This document shows, in pieces, positions 46,401 through 57,105 of a DNA stretch of 64,000 nucleotides (the first letter of the stretch is position 1; every line of letters begins with the position of its first letter). The DNA is taken from assembly GCA_025267735.1 (NCBI GenBank), contig CM046311.1:30361399-30425398 (forward strand). Reading direction: 5' to 3'. The DNA is from Mactra quadrangularis. Taxonomy: Eukaryota > Mollusca > Bivalvia > Venerida > Mactridae. The translations under genes and the position numbers were made by a program. The notes beneath the pieces were generated by a model. The model had not been told where the DNA came from. It saw nothing but the letters and a program-made list of their open reading frames with translations, and did no database searches.

Positions 46401-49400
46401 CCATTCACCTCCCAACAGTACATATATTTCAATAACAGCCGCCTTTAAATGATAGCTACTACAATTTAACATTCACCTTTCAATATTAAATGGTCAACTT
46501 CTGATAACTATCCCTTCCTTATATCAAGCACCTTGCAGAAATAGCAATATCTCTATATATTCATTCTTCATGCGTTTTCCTTGTACTTGTAAACAAATCC
46601 TTGCAATGTTCTCACTATACAGTGCCCTCCAAAATTCTTAGACTATGAAATTTTGCGAAAGCTGATCAAGCATGCCACAAGTAATTTTACGATGATTAAA
46701 GATTATTGATGAAAATGGTTAGAATTTTATGTTGATAAACTAATTAATTCTGATTGTGGAATTTACTTGGATGACTTTAATTTCTTTATTTCACGGATAA
46801 AAGTGAATTTGTTTATAAAAAAAACCAGGACTTTGTTCAGGGTCTTTTCAAGGGCACTGTATTTATGTCACCTATTTCTAGTGGTGATAATTTAACACAG
46901 TCATTAATATATAAAATGTTTTCTTAAAAATTTATCACCTCTATCCTTATATTTACTGGGTTTAACACCATGTCGACAAAATTATTAGCCGGATTTTTCA
47001 ATGAAAAAGGCAGGCAGTTGGGTGGATGGGCTGGTTGGCAGTCGAGGGGGGGCCAGTTGAGCATCCAGTGTCCGGTGTCGTTAATAATTGGCATTGCCTT
47101 AAAGTTTTTTCTTTACTATATATTTCTGCCATTTATTGTCAGATCTTTATGAAACTTCATACTATGATAACATACCATGTGATGAATAGAATTAAAAAGT
47201 AACCACAACTCTACCTGCCTTTGTTATAGATTATTTCCCTTTGTATTTTTTGCCTTAAAGTTTTTAAATCTTGCTGTAATGTGGTTTCCGCATTACATTT
47301 CTTGTTAGGTTATTTTACAGCATCCAGCGCACCTAACCTAGCTTTCCTGGAACCTTGTCTACAACCAGTACTCACCTTCCACAGGGCAGTAAACTTCTCC
47401 ATATACCTTATTAATGTAGGAAAATGGACATTATTGTCAAATTTCCATGGAAGGGTATAACCTCCCTTGGTGGAATTAGAATCCGCACCTCCTTCTTTGG
47501 GACACTAGGTTAGAAATCTAGGCATGCTACCATCTGCACTACTGACCCAGGTTTGAACACCATTATCTACATAGAAAATGTAGAAAATTATTGGTCAACA
47601 ATTTAACTAATACAGAATATGAAATATGAGGAAAATAAATGTTGAATATATTTAAAAGTTATATGTTATGTCTCATTATCCTTTTGCAATCAATGCTTTT
47701 TCATGAAAACAATATTTTTTTAACATGATAGTTCTTTTTTTCTACTGATGAGTCTATTTACTTTTAACCACTACTTGTTGACATTTTCATAAATATTGTA
47801 CTCAAATAATCATTCCTACAGTAAATTATTACTTTGCTCCAAATTTCCCAACATGGTAGAATCAGTAATACACTTTTTTACTGCTAACATATTTGCCGAA
47901 GTATAAAATTGTATAATAAACCAATGTTAACTATTCAAAGGTATGGTTACATGTATGGACGAAGCTGTAGGTATGATTACAGAAGCTATGAAGAACAAAG
48001 GAATGTGGGATGATACTATACTTATCTTTACTACTGGTAAGCTGTATTGTTTTTATGCTGACTCTTATTTGGTCAATCCTGTTTTTAGATGTCTTGATCC
48101 ACCCCCCTTCAAAATGACTGCCACAAAACTTGAAATTTGTGTTTTTTAAATGGATTTATTGAAATTCACTGTTGGAAAGTTGCCTTAAAAATGACATTTT
48201 TTGTGCACCTCCCCATCAAAAGATATCTCTGGGGTTCCAGAGAAGATACATGTCCTCTCTCTCTCTCTGTTGCTGGGGTTTAAAGGGTGAGTGCAAGCAC
48301 CCCTAATTATCAGAAAAAAATCAGGTAATCGAATGCAGAAAAATGTGAAAAGATGGCTTAGTTTCATTCTCTGAAAAGTTTCTTTGTCTGTCCATGTTTA
48401 CAGTGGTGCTTTTCACAAAAAATCTCACAATAAATATCATCGTAAGCCAAAAGCTAGAAATATTCATAATATAATATAGTCATTTTCTGGCCAATCAATT
48501 CCTAATATTATTGAGTTATGTAGAATATTGTATACCTTTTGAGTATCTTAATGTCACTAGTGGACCTGCGCGCATGCGCTGACAGGTTGACTCCGCCCCA
48601 ATGTAAGGTGTTGATGACATGTAATAATTGTAGGTGCGATGTGTATAAATTATTGAGTGATTATGATAAAAAATGAAATGGGGTGAAGAGAAATAGATAA
48701 TAGACAAAATATATAACATGGGCAAGTGACCCTGGGACATTAATATGCTTATGTTTATTATCATTCTGATTTTGAACTACAATATTTATGAAATTGACTT
48801 ATGATAATATTTTTGTAAGAAGTTTTGTGAAAAGGTGCAAAGGTTTGCAATGAGCAGTAGATTATCTTTATTTATTTCAGAGTCACTGGATCAAAGGTTA
48901 CAATGACCTTGCATTAAAAGTTCTTGCTGTATGTTATTTTCATACATGTATTTATTTTCAGATAATGGGGGTCAGATACATGAAGGGGGTAACAACTGGC
49001 CCCTAAGGGGCTGGAAAGCCTCGCTATGGGAAGGTGGGATGCATGGTGTAGGTTTTGTGCATAGTAATTTATTAGATAAAAGAGTGATAGGTTCAGCATC
49101 ACCACAACTCATACATGTGACTGACTGGTTCCCTACTATAGTTAAACTTGCTGGTGGCAGTTTGAATGGTACCCAGCCTCTAGATGGATTTAACCAATGG
49201 TCAACTATCAAGTAAGTTGTCAAGTTTAATGATTATTCAAAATAAAAAAGCAAGGTGCTGTATTCTACTTGTTTTCTCCTCCCTGTCCTATTTTGCTCCT
49301 GCTGCAGAAATAGTTACTTTTGAAATATCAACCATCTCATGTGCCCTGTCTAATTTTTTGCCCCAGGCCCCCCTTACAAAATTGTTTGTTTGCAGTAACA

Positions 49401-52130
49401 CTACCTTCCAACTAAAATCATCCCTACACAATTTTTTTAGGTCTGGCACCTTGCTCTTGTTTTCTCTTGTTTTCTCTTCTTTTTCCTGTTTTAAAAGGCT
49501 TGCATGGAAGATTTGACTTTGACTAACTGTGTAGCCTCTATTACTATTATATCCACATGCAGGAATAGTTACTAAGAAAATATCGATACTCTGATGGGCC
49601 CTGTCCCTAATTTCTGCACATCTGCCCATTTCTGAATTCTAGAATAATCAATTATGTTTTTATGACCTCACAAGCCAACATATTAAAGGTGTTTTTTATC
49701 ACACTCATTTCTATTTGTCCGGTGGGGGGGGGCAAAGTGTAGTAATCTATACTGGAAATGACTTGGTATGAATTTTGTTATAAATGAGTCTTAGTGCATA
49801 AGAACTGTAATTCCATTTGTACCATTTTGGAATTGATTTGCCGGTTGTTTATTTACCTGCACTAAAGGTAGATATTTAAACAAAATTTGAGGTATAAGAT
49901 GTATATTCTTGTTTCTGAATAGACAACTGGTGATAAAAGACCTGTGGCCCAAACCCAGAGTCAGGTTTTCAATGCAATTGGATGAGTCCTGCCTACCATT
50001 ACCGATATGACATTATTGTTGGTTGGCATACCCCATAGTTATATCATGTTAATTTCAATATTACAGTTTTGGTGAAACAAGTCCTAGGAAAGAATTATTA
50101 CATAACATAGATCCATTATACCCAGCATCAGGTGAACCATTATCTAATAGTACATTTAATACAACTATCAGAGCTGCTTTGAGAGTAGGTGATTGGAAAA
50201 TAATAACAGGAGATCCAGGTTAGTACTTGTATTACCTCCCCTTTCTGTCGCAAATTGCAAATATTTGCGAAGTCCGGTGTACCATACTCAAGGATCCGGT
50301 GAAAACAGAATCTGGTAGAATAGGATCCAACAGATCCCTCTGGGTATAAAAACTCTGTTACACGTGTAAACGGGGTTAGGAATTTTAGTTTCAATACATT
50401 TTGGATACAATTTGTTGTTACCGTATTTATACCCCCGCTTCGAAGAAGAGGGGGGTATACTGTTTTACCCTTGTCCGTGCGTGCGTGTGTGTGTGCGTCC
50501 GTCCGTCCGTCCGTCCGTCCGTTACAAAATTTCCGTCACAGTTTTCTCAGCAACTATACCATGCAGCTGCCTGAAACTTTGCATATTGCTTCATCCTATA
50601 GTCCCATGTGGTGTAAAGCGATTTCATGCTCCTCGCTCATCTACTTCCTGTTTGTCGCATATTTTTAGATTTTGGCGGGGGTATCACTAGTGAGCATTAG
50701 CTCACAGATTTACTTGTTAGATTTAATTTCATGTTAAAACAAAAAGTACTTAAAATAAGGTAATTTAAAGTGTCAACTTGTGTTAGTTAAATATTAATGT
50801 GGATGTAGAAAAACCAGCGATATATATATGAAGCCTAATCAGTAATAATTTACTTCGAAATTTAACCAGTACCAACTTAAAAGTCTAACCAGTACCAACT
50901 TAAAGCCTAACAAATTCAGAAATCTAGCCAGAAGCAACTTTGAGAAATTACACCACACTTTCCCACCCCATTAGTTTTCAGGTCATTCTTACTGTAATAC
51001 TTCATAATTTACATGATACAATTTATCAATATGTAACTGAATATATAAACCTTGGTTGGTAGGGCGCCTGGATTTTGAATCTAGTGTCCTGAAGGGGGTA
51101 TGGGTTCGAATCCAACTCAGGGAGGTTATACCCATCCATGAAAAATGTGACAATAGTCTCAACTTTCCTCTATTTATAAGGTATATTGAGATGTTTTTGG
51201 TCTTGTAGAAGTGTAGGTGAATACTGGTTATGGACAAGGGTCCAGGAAAGCTAGGTTAGGTGCATTGGACGTCCTTATATAACCTATACAATTTTTTGCT
51301 ACAGCAATAAACCCAACAAAATAAATGAATGTTACTGTAAAATTACAACATTATTGTGTCTTATATATAGGAGAAGTTGTCCAGTGGTTCGACAGACGCT
51401 GCGGGATCAAGAGGTCCTGGCTTCAAATCCCACTAAGGGCACTGCTAATTTCCTTGAGCAAAAAATTTATCTGGGATTGCTTTACTCCACCCAGGTGTAA
51501 ATGGGTACCTGTAAGGGTCATGCACTGTATACTGTGGCTCGATGATCAGGGAAGTTAATGTCAAGAATAGAATGAAAAGTGATACTAATAGTAGACTTCA
51601 AAAACCCTTGCTTTAATTTTTAACTTTTTATATCTGTTATTGCATTAAATTTTGTTACATTACATGTATTAGATATGTACTTGAATATACTTAAATGTAA
51701 TAAGATATTATTAATATTGTTTTCATATTGATAGTTCATCTTCTTAGATCTGTTTAAATTTAATGTGCATGAAAATCTTTTTGTGATTTCAGTACCTCTA
51801 TCTTAGATTTTGTTATTTAGGCTAATACTTAACTATGGCAAAGTTTATAAATGTTATATTGTAACTTCAGGCAATGGAAGCTGGGTACCACCCCCTCATA
51901 TGGATGCACCAATCATAGATGATATGAGAAAAGATAAACAAAATGTTTGGTTATTTAACATCGCCAATGATCCCAACGAGAGAAATGATTTATCAGCAAA
52001 ACGTACCGACATTGTCGCTAAGATGCTTGACAAGCTTTCATACTACCAGAAAACAGCTGTACCTGTCTTCTCCCCGCCTGATGACCCTGATGCTGATCCT
52101 TACGGGGGATTCTGGGGACCCTGGGAATAA
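40435..52130 (+). CDS. ARSB: Arylsulfatase B-type sulfatase (8 coding exons, 492 aa; exon 4 duplicated)
   Basis: Exons: 40435-40683, 41765-41951, 43414-43586, exon 4 as either 44586-44697 (4a) or 45717-45828 (4b), 47941-48036, 48962-49211, 50067-50218, 51871-52130. With one exon 4 the sum is 1479 bp, stop TAA. An acceptor at 40406 requires an upstream 5'UTR exon. Residues 1-21 are a signal peptide. Calcium ligands D32-D33 are followed by the formylglycine motif C70-T-P-T-R74, then GKWH at 123-126, the active-site VH at 214-215 (encoded by exon 4), DNGG at 273-276, NNWPLRG and LWEGG, and a C-terminal VWLFNI..DPNER and WGPWE ending. These are the diagnostic blocks of the ARSB/ARSI/ARSJ group, which removes sulfate from glycosaminoglycans such as dermatan/chondroitin sulfate, in lysosomes for ARSB. 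All catalytic positions visible are intact. Orthology to ARSB versus ARSI/J is not settled by eye. Introns carry many MITEs and SINEs. Confidence 0.94.
41321..41740. mobile_element. Harbinger-like MITE family 2, copy 2
   Basis: 420 bp, ends GGCCATGCCAAATTGGAATT and AATTCCGATATGGCATGGCC, TTA on both sides. It ends 24 bp before sulfatase exon 2, so it forms most of the acceptor-proximal intron. Confidence 0.8.
42092..42298 (-). repeat. SINE-A, degraded
   Basis: Diverged copy with internal deletion in sulfatase intron 2; CAGTGACTGACAGCTGCCCT and GACTTGTGTGCTTCCAAC are recognisable. Confidence 0.6.
43098..43382 (-). repeat. SINE-A, degraded
   Basis: Second antisense copy in sulfatase intron 2, ending 31 bp before exon 3. 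The head text TGCTACCAACTGAGCTAGCC is intact. Confidence 0.65.
43601..43999. mobile_element. Tc1/mariner-type MITE, copy 2
   Basis: Same terminal repeats as the copy at 5877 and TA duplications (43599-43600, 44000-44001). Internal sequence matches copy 1 in inverted orientation. It starts 14 bp after sulfatase exon 3. Confidence 0.85.
44408..44565 (+). repeat. Dispersed repeat, unclassified (second copy)
   Basis: Diverged partner of 19415-19590; it lies immediately upstream of sulfatase exon 4a. Confidence 0.4.
44586..44697 (+). CDS. ARSB: Sulfatase alternative exon 4a
   Basis: 112-bp exon with acceptor ACATTTCAG and donor GCTG|GTATTT. It encodes residues 204-240: [20 protein letters not shown], then [17 protein letters not shown]. 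It is in phase with exons 3 and 5 and has no stop. It differs from exon 4b at 7 of 37 residues, with a more basic C-terminal half (HIKNKKRR versus NIRDEQRR). The donor (GTATTT) is weaker than that of 4b, so lower use or a decaying copy is possible. Confidence 0.75.
44818..45231. mobile_element. hAT-type MITE between sulfatase exons 4a and 4b
   Basis: 414 bp, ends CAGGGCTTGAATTTG and TAAATTCGAGCCTTG, flanked by a perfect 8-bp duplication TATACTAT (44810-44817, 45232-45239), the hAT signature. Confidence 0.85.
45717..45828 (+). CDS. ARSB: Sulfatase alternative exon 4b
   Basis: 112-bp exon with acceptor TATATTTCAG and donor GCTG|GTAAAA. It encodes [20 protein letters not shown], then [17 protein letters not shown], with the conserved active-site VH. 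It is in the same phase as 4a. Because 112 is not divisible by three, a transcript with both copies, or with neither, would be frameshifted. It lies 1019 bp downstream of 4a, separated by a hAT-like MITE. Confidence 0.85.
46050..46402. mobile_element. Harbinger-like MITE family 1, copy 3
   Basis: 353 bp, same family; left flank TTA, right flank altered. Sulfatase intron after exon 4b. Confidence 0.75.
46620..46859. mobile_element. Tc1/mariner-type MITE, second family
   Basis: 240 bp with ends CAGTGCCCTCCAAAA and TTTTCAAGGGCACTG and TA on both sides. Lies in the sulfatase intron after exon 4b. Confidence 0.7.
46983..47306 (+). mobile_element. Helentron-like element H2, copy 2
   Basis: Starts TATTAGCCGGATTTTTCA, ends GTGGTTTCCGCATTACATTT then CTTGTT. 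Matches the copy at 32565 in reverse over its length. Confidence 0.5.
47315..47560 (-). repeat. SINE-C
   Basis: Antisense copy in the intron before sulfatase exon 5; CCATGGAAGGGTATAACCTC and AACCAGTACTCACC are diagnostic. Confidence 0.6.
49250..49635. repeat. Intron repeat shared with 45265-45410
   Basis: GAAATAGTTACTTTTGAAAT ... GCCCTGTCTAATTTTTTGCC recurs as GAAATAATTGTTTTGAAACA ... ACCCCTATTTTCTGCAC after the hAT element near exon 4b. Within 49250-49635 a second diverged unit is present. No coding sense. Confidence 0.35.
50424..50672. repeat. Dispersed element with (CCGT)n run
   Basis: Begins ATACCCCCGCTTCGAAGAAG and ends GGCGGGGGTAT, inverted over about 11 bp, with GTCCGTCCGTCC at 50497-50521. 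The apparent 92-aa frame with repeated PSVR is simple-repeat translation. Penultimate-to-last sulfatase intron. Confidence 0.5.
51050..51320 (+). repeat. SINE-C, full length
   Basis: Head GGTTGGTAGGGCGCCTGG, TGGGTTCGAATCC; body GGTTATACCCATCCATGAAA; tail TTGCTACAGCAATAAACCCA. The tail is nearly the same as that of SINE-A although the heads differ. Confidence 0.7.
51370..51625 (+). repeat. SINE-B (subtype 2)
   Basis: Head GGGATCAAGAGGTCCTGG and the same subtype-2 end as at 37733. Lies in the last sulfatase intron, next to a SINE-C. Confidence 0.65.
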
Positions 52131-52681
52131 CAACTTCTCCCTATTGTCCCTGTTAACATTATAACAAAGCTCTTGTCAAGTATCGGGTCTTTAGAAAGAT
52201 GAATCTTCAATGTTAAGGTAGAACTCTGCTTATACAAAACTATATTTTTTACCACAGAAAATTTATCTGAAAACTTGCATTTAATTATATTATTAGTATT
52301 TTTAATGTTTTCACCGTGTCAGATTTTTAAATTACATTTATTATTATTTTGTATGGACTGCTTAAAAACTACTTAAAAATTACTTTTTTATATCAAAAGG
52401 AGATAAAAACTCATTTTCATTTAAATTTTTCTATAATAATTTTGCAATTGCATGTTGATTTATAAGATTTTATCCAATTTAAATGATTAACATGATATAA
52501 AGAATGAAATTTGTGTTTTGCGATCATTTATCATGGCTTTCAAAGTAATAAGTGACTGTAAATTGGCATAATGGGAATTATACATTAAACTTTTTAATTT
52601 TATGATTCAATGTATAACTCTATATTACATGTTAAATTACCTTGTTCATGACAACAACAACAACAATGTTAATATTATTGA

Positions 52682-52691
52682 AATAAATAAA
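52682..52691 (+). promoter_or_regulatory. Poly(A) signals of the sulfatase gene
   Basis: Two overlapping AATAAA hexamers about 550 bases after the sulfatase stop codon, in an AT-rich 3'UTR (52131 to about 52710) without other features. Confidence 0.5.
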
Positions 52692-52916
52692 AGATTGTTT
52701 AAAACCCTCCACCATATATATTATACAAGTACAAAATTACAATTCAACACACATTCCTGATTTTTTTTTCATACGCATTTAGTCAACACATGTATTACTT
52801 ACAGTTTAATTTGACTCTTTATATTGTTATATGTATATTGTTTTGTTTTATATAAGGTTATGTTTAGTCCTAAAAATAAAGCCCTATGCATCTTTTTTAT
52901 AATTTTGACATTTTTC

Positions 52917-53317
52917 TGTTATGTAGGGTCTTAACAGATTGCTTCAAAAACACATAGCAAAAATATAGCATAGAGATATCGAAAGCCTTAGCCAGACCGG
53001 TCCGTATATAATATTGACAGTGTTGGTAGTAAGAACGACTAATCTGGATGGAAAAAAGTTCATTTCAGCGAGGTGAAACTTTATTTACCAACATGAATTC
53101 AGTTAAGAATGGATGACAGAGGGACAACCCCGGATAGTAGAAAAGTAATTAGTGTTTTCTTAGGTCAAAAACCTGAATATTATCTTCTGCTTTATGGAAG
53201 GAATAAAAGTATACTTTTATTTATCAAATATTGCTGATTTGACCCACATTCATTTACTTTTTGAAAAAATTATTTTGCTATGCATTTTTGAAGCAATCGT
53301 TAAGACCCTACATAACA
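52917..53317. mobile_element. Inverted-repeat element with GTTATGTAGGGTCTTAAC ends
   Basis: About 45-bp inverted ends: TGTTATGTAGGGTCTTAACA, then GATTGCTTCAAAAACACATA, mirrored at 53270-53317. The terminal 16-mer is that of the element at 39538 but points the opposite way. Confidence 0.7.
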
Positions 53318-53354
53318 TTTAAATTATGTTATGCCATCTGAGGACTGACCATTA

Positions 53355-53621
53355 TAGCTCGTTTAGGATAACTTGAGACAAACGACTCGGTCTGTTTACA
53401 TATTTGGGACTCAGGTATAACATAAAACAGGGAGGTCAGCTGATTTTGTGTAATGAAAGTATTAAACATGTCTTAATGTGTAGAACGTGTGTTCTCGTAC
53501 TAAATTTAATACATCAAAAACACACTGATAATAGTCGATAATTACGTGTACTAAACTTAAATCCACCTGTGTATAAAATAGGTATCGTTTTATTTTGTCT
53601 CAAGTTATCCTAAACGAGCTA
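53355..53621. mobile_element. TA-flanked MITE with ~27-bp inverted repeats
   Basis: Ends TAGCTCGTTTAGGATAACTT (continuing GAGACAAA) and its reverse complement; TA duplications at 53353-53354 and 53622-53623. 267 bp, non-coding. Confidence 0.8.
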
Positions 53622-53651
53622 TACTGGAAATATTTTTCTGAAGTTTTGTGT

Positions 53652-54379
53652 TTTTAGCTCGACTTTACAAAGTAATGTAGAGCTCTCCTACTCGCCCCAG
53701 CGTCGGCGTCCACATTTCTGATTAAAGTTTTTGTGCAGTAAAATACTTTCTTCTATATCTTTGTTATTTCTCAAGATATTAACTTCAAACTTTAAATATA
53801 TGTTCCTTACTATCAACCACATCTCATGTGACAAGGTCCATAACTCCAAACACATTTTTTAAAGAATTATCTCCCCTTGAACTGATTGAAGTTTTTGTGC
53901 ACAGATTAAAATTTTTGTGCAGTAAAATACTTTCTTCTGTATCTTTGTTATTTTTTAAGATATTAACTTCAAACTTTAAATATATGTTCCTTTCTATCAA
54001 CCACATCTCATGTGACATGGTCCATAACTCTGAATGCATTATTTTCAGAATTATCTCCCCTTGAACTTAGAGTTTTCTTTAAAAAATGTTTGTTTTTACT
54101 GCAACTGTTTTATTTCTTTAGGTATTGACTTCAAACTTTAGATATATGTTCCTTATTATCAACCACATCTCATGTGACAAGATTCATAACTCCTTATACA
54201 TTTTTTCAGAGTTTTCCCCCTTGAACTTATAATTTTCTATTTTTTTCTTTTTTTTTCTTTGAATTTGTTAAGGTTATATTTTCAAATTTTAAAATATGTA
54301 TGTTCCTTATCATCAACCACATCTCCTGTGACAAACACTTACTAAGTCGAGCATGCTGTCTCCTCTGACAGCTCTTGTT
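53652..54379 (+). mobile_element. Helentron-like element H1, long copy
   Basis: Starts TTTTAGCTCGACTTTACAAA, ends AGCATGCTGTCTCCTCTGAC then AGCTCTTGTT. Four internal units of about 154-184 bp, marked by TATATGTTCCTTA at 53797, 53981, 54143 and 54297. Confidence 0.6.
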
Positions 54380-55330
54380 AATTTATTGTTGTTAACATTT
54401 GCTTTGCTTGCATAATATCATGTTTTAATATTTATTTGTATGTTGATTTCAACACACAACTTTTTGAACTTATGAGGTGTGGAATTCATGTGGATATAAA
54501 TACATTTGTTCATTGACATATGAGGCTTTAAACACTAGAAACATTCAAGTCACAAGGTTTTAACAAGTAAGGCTTTGTCAGGCTATCAATGCACACAATA
54601 GTCATTAGACTTTCAACATGAAAAACTTAAAACACAATAAGTTTATCCTAAACTTAATACATGTACAAATACTTGTTAATTTGTAATTTAGTGAATATTT
54701 GTTGCCGAGGTTGAATTGTAATTTCATATCAATTTGGCTTATATTCTAGTCATAGAAGTTAATGATTCTAACTAAGGGTTAATATTTTATTGCTGGATGT
54801 GTTGAAGTTAAAATAAAGGGTTCTATAGAATTTGTGAAATTCATTATTGTTGTTGTTATCTCGAATGTCTTGCTGATAAGTTTATACATACATGTATTAT
54901 AGTTGTGCTTTATATCTTACTACAGTTCCTACAAAATAACATTACCTGTTTGTGTAAACATTAAAATAAACCAATCTATACCAAAGATAGGGCAGTATTG
55001 AAACTTGTAAAGTTTAGTTTTACAAAATAAGTGTGGCAGATAAGTGCTTTAATGCCATACCATTACACCAACAAGCCTCATATACTCATAAAAACATAGT
55101 AAACAAATTAATGCTATATAATATTTAAATTACACCCCAAGCATCCCCTGTTGTGGATTAGTTCATTGTTCCGTTAACATAAACAAGGTATTGTTTTTTT
55201 TTTGTACGAACTGTTCTTCTAATTAAATTTTGTTTTGGGAATTAAACAAACATGTTTTTGTTTACATTGAAAAGTATTTTTAAGAATGTATGAATTTATA
55301 TGTAAAAATGTATCATGATTGTTAAATTTC

Positions 55331-55466
55331 ATTCAACTGCCAGTCTGCATTTGGGCTATACATTAACTCTGCTGATTTAAATATTCACTACAGTATTTTG
55401 TACTCATATTGAATGAAAATGTATTTAAATTAGCCAAGTTAATGTATGCGCCACTGACAGTTGAAT
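55331..55466. repeat. Palindromic foldback element
   Basis: Arms ATTCAACTGCCAGT ... ATACATTAACT ... ATTTAAATA and their reverse complement within 136 bp. A single diverged arm recurs at 32205-32265. Confidence 0.55.
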
Positions 55467-55636
55467 AAAAAAACTAACAATACTTGGCAGATAACATTTT
55501 GATAATGTCATATGAAAAAGCTTAATTAAGACAAAGCTTTTTTTGTTTATATACACACTTTGTACTTGGGCTCACTACTCAAAACTTGAAGTTACAATTA
55601 AAGTATACTTTGTTTAACACTACCTCTCCTGCCCCG

Positions 55637-55845
55637 TGTTCAGTAACTACTGTTAGCTAACGTTACGGGTACAGGAGAACTCAACCAAAGACTACTCAAC
55701 CCCTGCAATACTCAACTCAAAGGTGGGACTGCTCAATCCGTTAGTAGGAGATCAAGTTGTCTCGGGTTGAGTTGTCTATGGGTTGAGTTGTTCCGACATT
55801 TCTGTTATGGAACATTTTAGGTACCTGAAAATGCTGCTGTCCTTG
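55637..55845. mobile_element. Related inverted-repeat element (GTGTTCAGTAAC)
   Basis: Begins GTGTTCAGTAACTACTGTTA, has GGGTTGAGTTGT repeats, ends ATTTTAGGTACCTGAA. It matches the element at 20600 in reverse and lacks the 163-bp foldback arm copy. Confidence 0.55.
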
Positions 55846-56876
55846 CTAATAGTTTTGTGATTTGCTATAGTCTGACAAAATTAATATTAGCTTGACCATT
55901 ATGCCAGAATATATATAACTCAGTATTTACCTTTTATTTTTGTCTTAGTTTGTAAATCGAGCTTGTCGAAACATTTTGTCAAACTATATAACTGAACAAT
56001 TATTTTTTTTTCAAAAGAATAAACATTTTGAAAATATGCCACAATATCACAACCTTACCCATTTTCCCATAAACGAAAGTGCCCAATAACATGTCATGTT
56101 TACAAAATTGATTCATAGTCATGTAGGTTGTTATTAACAGGTGTATAATCATATACACACATAGGCTACAGAAACTCACGCTTCAATGCAAGTGAAGTGT
56201 ATAATTATTATAATAAGGTAGTTCAAGCTCAGGTTAATATTGTTGGACTATAATTACATATGTGCATTGTAGGCTATGCAAATATTGTTCTTTTTCTTAT
56301 TATTATTAATATTATATCACTATATGGTATAAGTTTGTTATTAGTGCAATTATTTAATACTCAGAAAAAAGATTTTGCTTAAAATGTATAAAAGGGTTGT
56401 ACATAATAATGGGAAATAAGCCTGGGTGCATCCAGCTGGAAGGGGTTCAACAAGGGTTCAGACATCCCTAGTTTATTTTTCAATTTTGTTTAATACGTAA
56501 TATTATGAGAAGTGTAAACCCCTGGTTGGATATTTTGTTTGCTTAATTTTAGTGTTTTTTGTTTGAATGTGTTTGTCAATTTGTTTGTAAATTGTTATTT
56601 ATGTTATCAAGCTCATAGTTCATGACAAGCATATACATTTGTATATTACTTACAATTGTATATTGAGACAACGATCACACAAGTCACATACAAGAACTTG
56701 TAGGTGTGGTATAGATATTGACTTAATTTCAGTTTTGACTTATTCCGAATTTTAGATAATAATGCTGTAATTGTTAAAAGCACTCCCGTATACAGCAGAC
56801 ATCTTACAACAGAATCTTTATTAAGTCATTTATACTGGTTTTAACGATGTGTAAACACATTTTGGTTATCTTAAGG

Positions 56877-57105
56877 TGTCCAGCACTTATAACCTGGCCT
56901 TCCTGGACCCTTGTCTCTAACAAGTACTCACCAACCCCTCCACAAGGCCAGAAACTTCTCCTCATTAATTGAGGAAAATTGACATTATTGTCAAATTTTC
57001 ATGGAAGGGTATATCCTCCCGGGTGGAACTTGAACTTATACCCCATTTCAAGACACTAGATTCGAAATCCTGGTGTGCTACCAACTGCACTAGAGACCCG
57101 GGTTA
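56877..57105 (-). repeat. SINE-C
   Basis: Antisense copy in the 54-58 kb gap: TTCCTGGACCCTTGTCTCTA, TTTTCATGGAAGGGTATATC, and head ACTAGAGACCCGGGTT. Confidence 0.65.

Noticed and set aside
49288..49629. 113-codon minus and 110-codon plus frames overlapping each other
   Set aside because: Both fall in an intron repeat also present at 45265-45410; no splice context and low-complexity composition.
50412..50690. Frames with repeated PSVR or SVRP
   Set aside because: Translation of a (CCGT)n simple repeat within a dispersed element.
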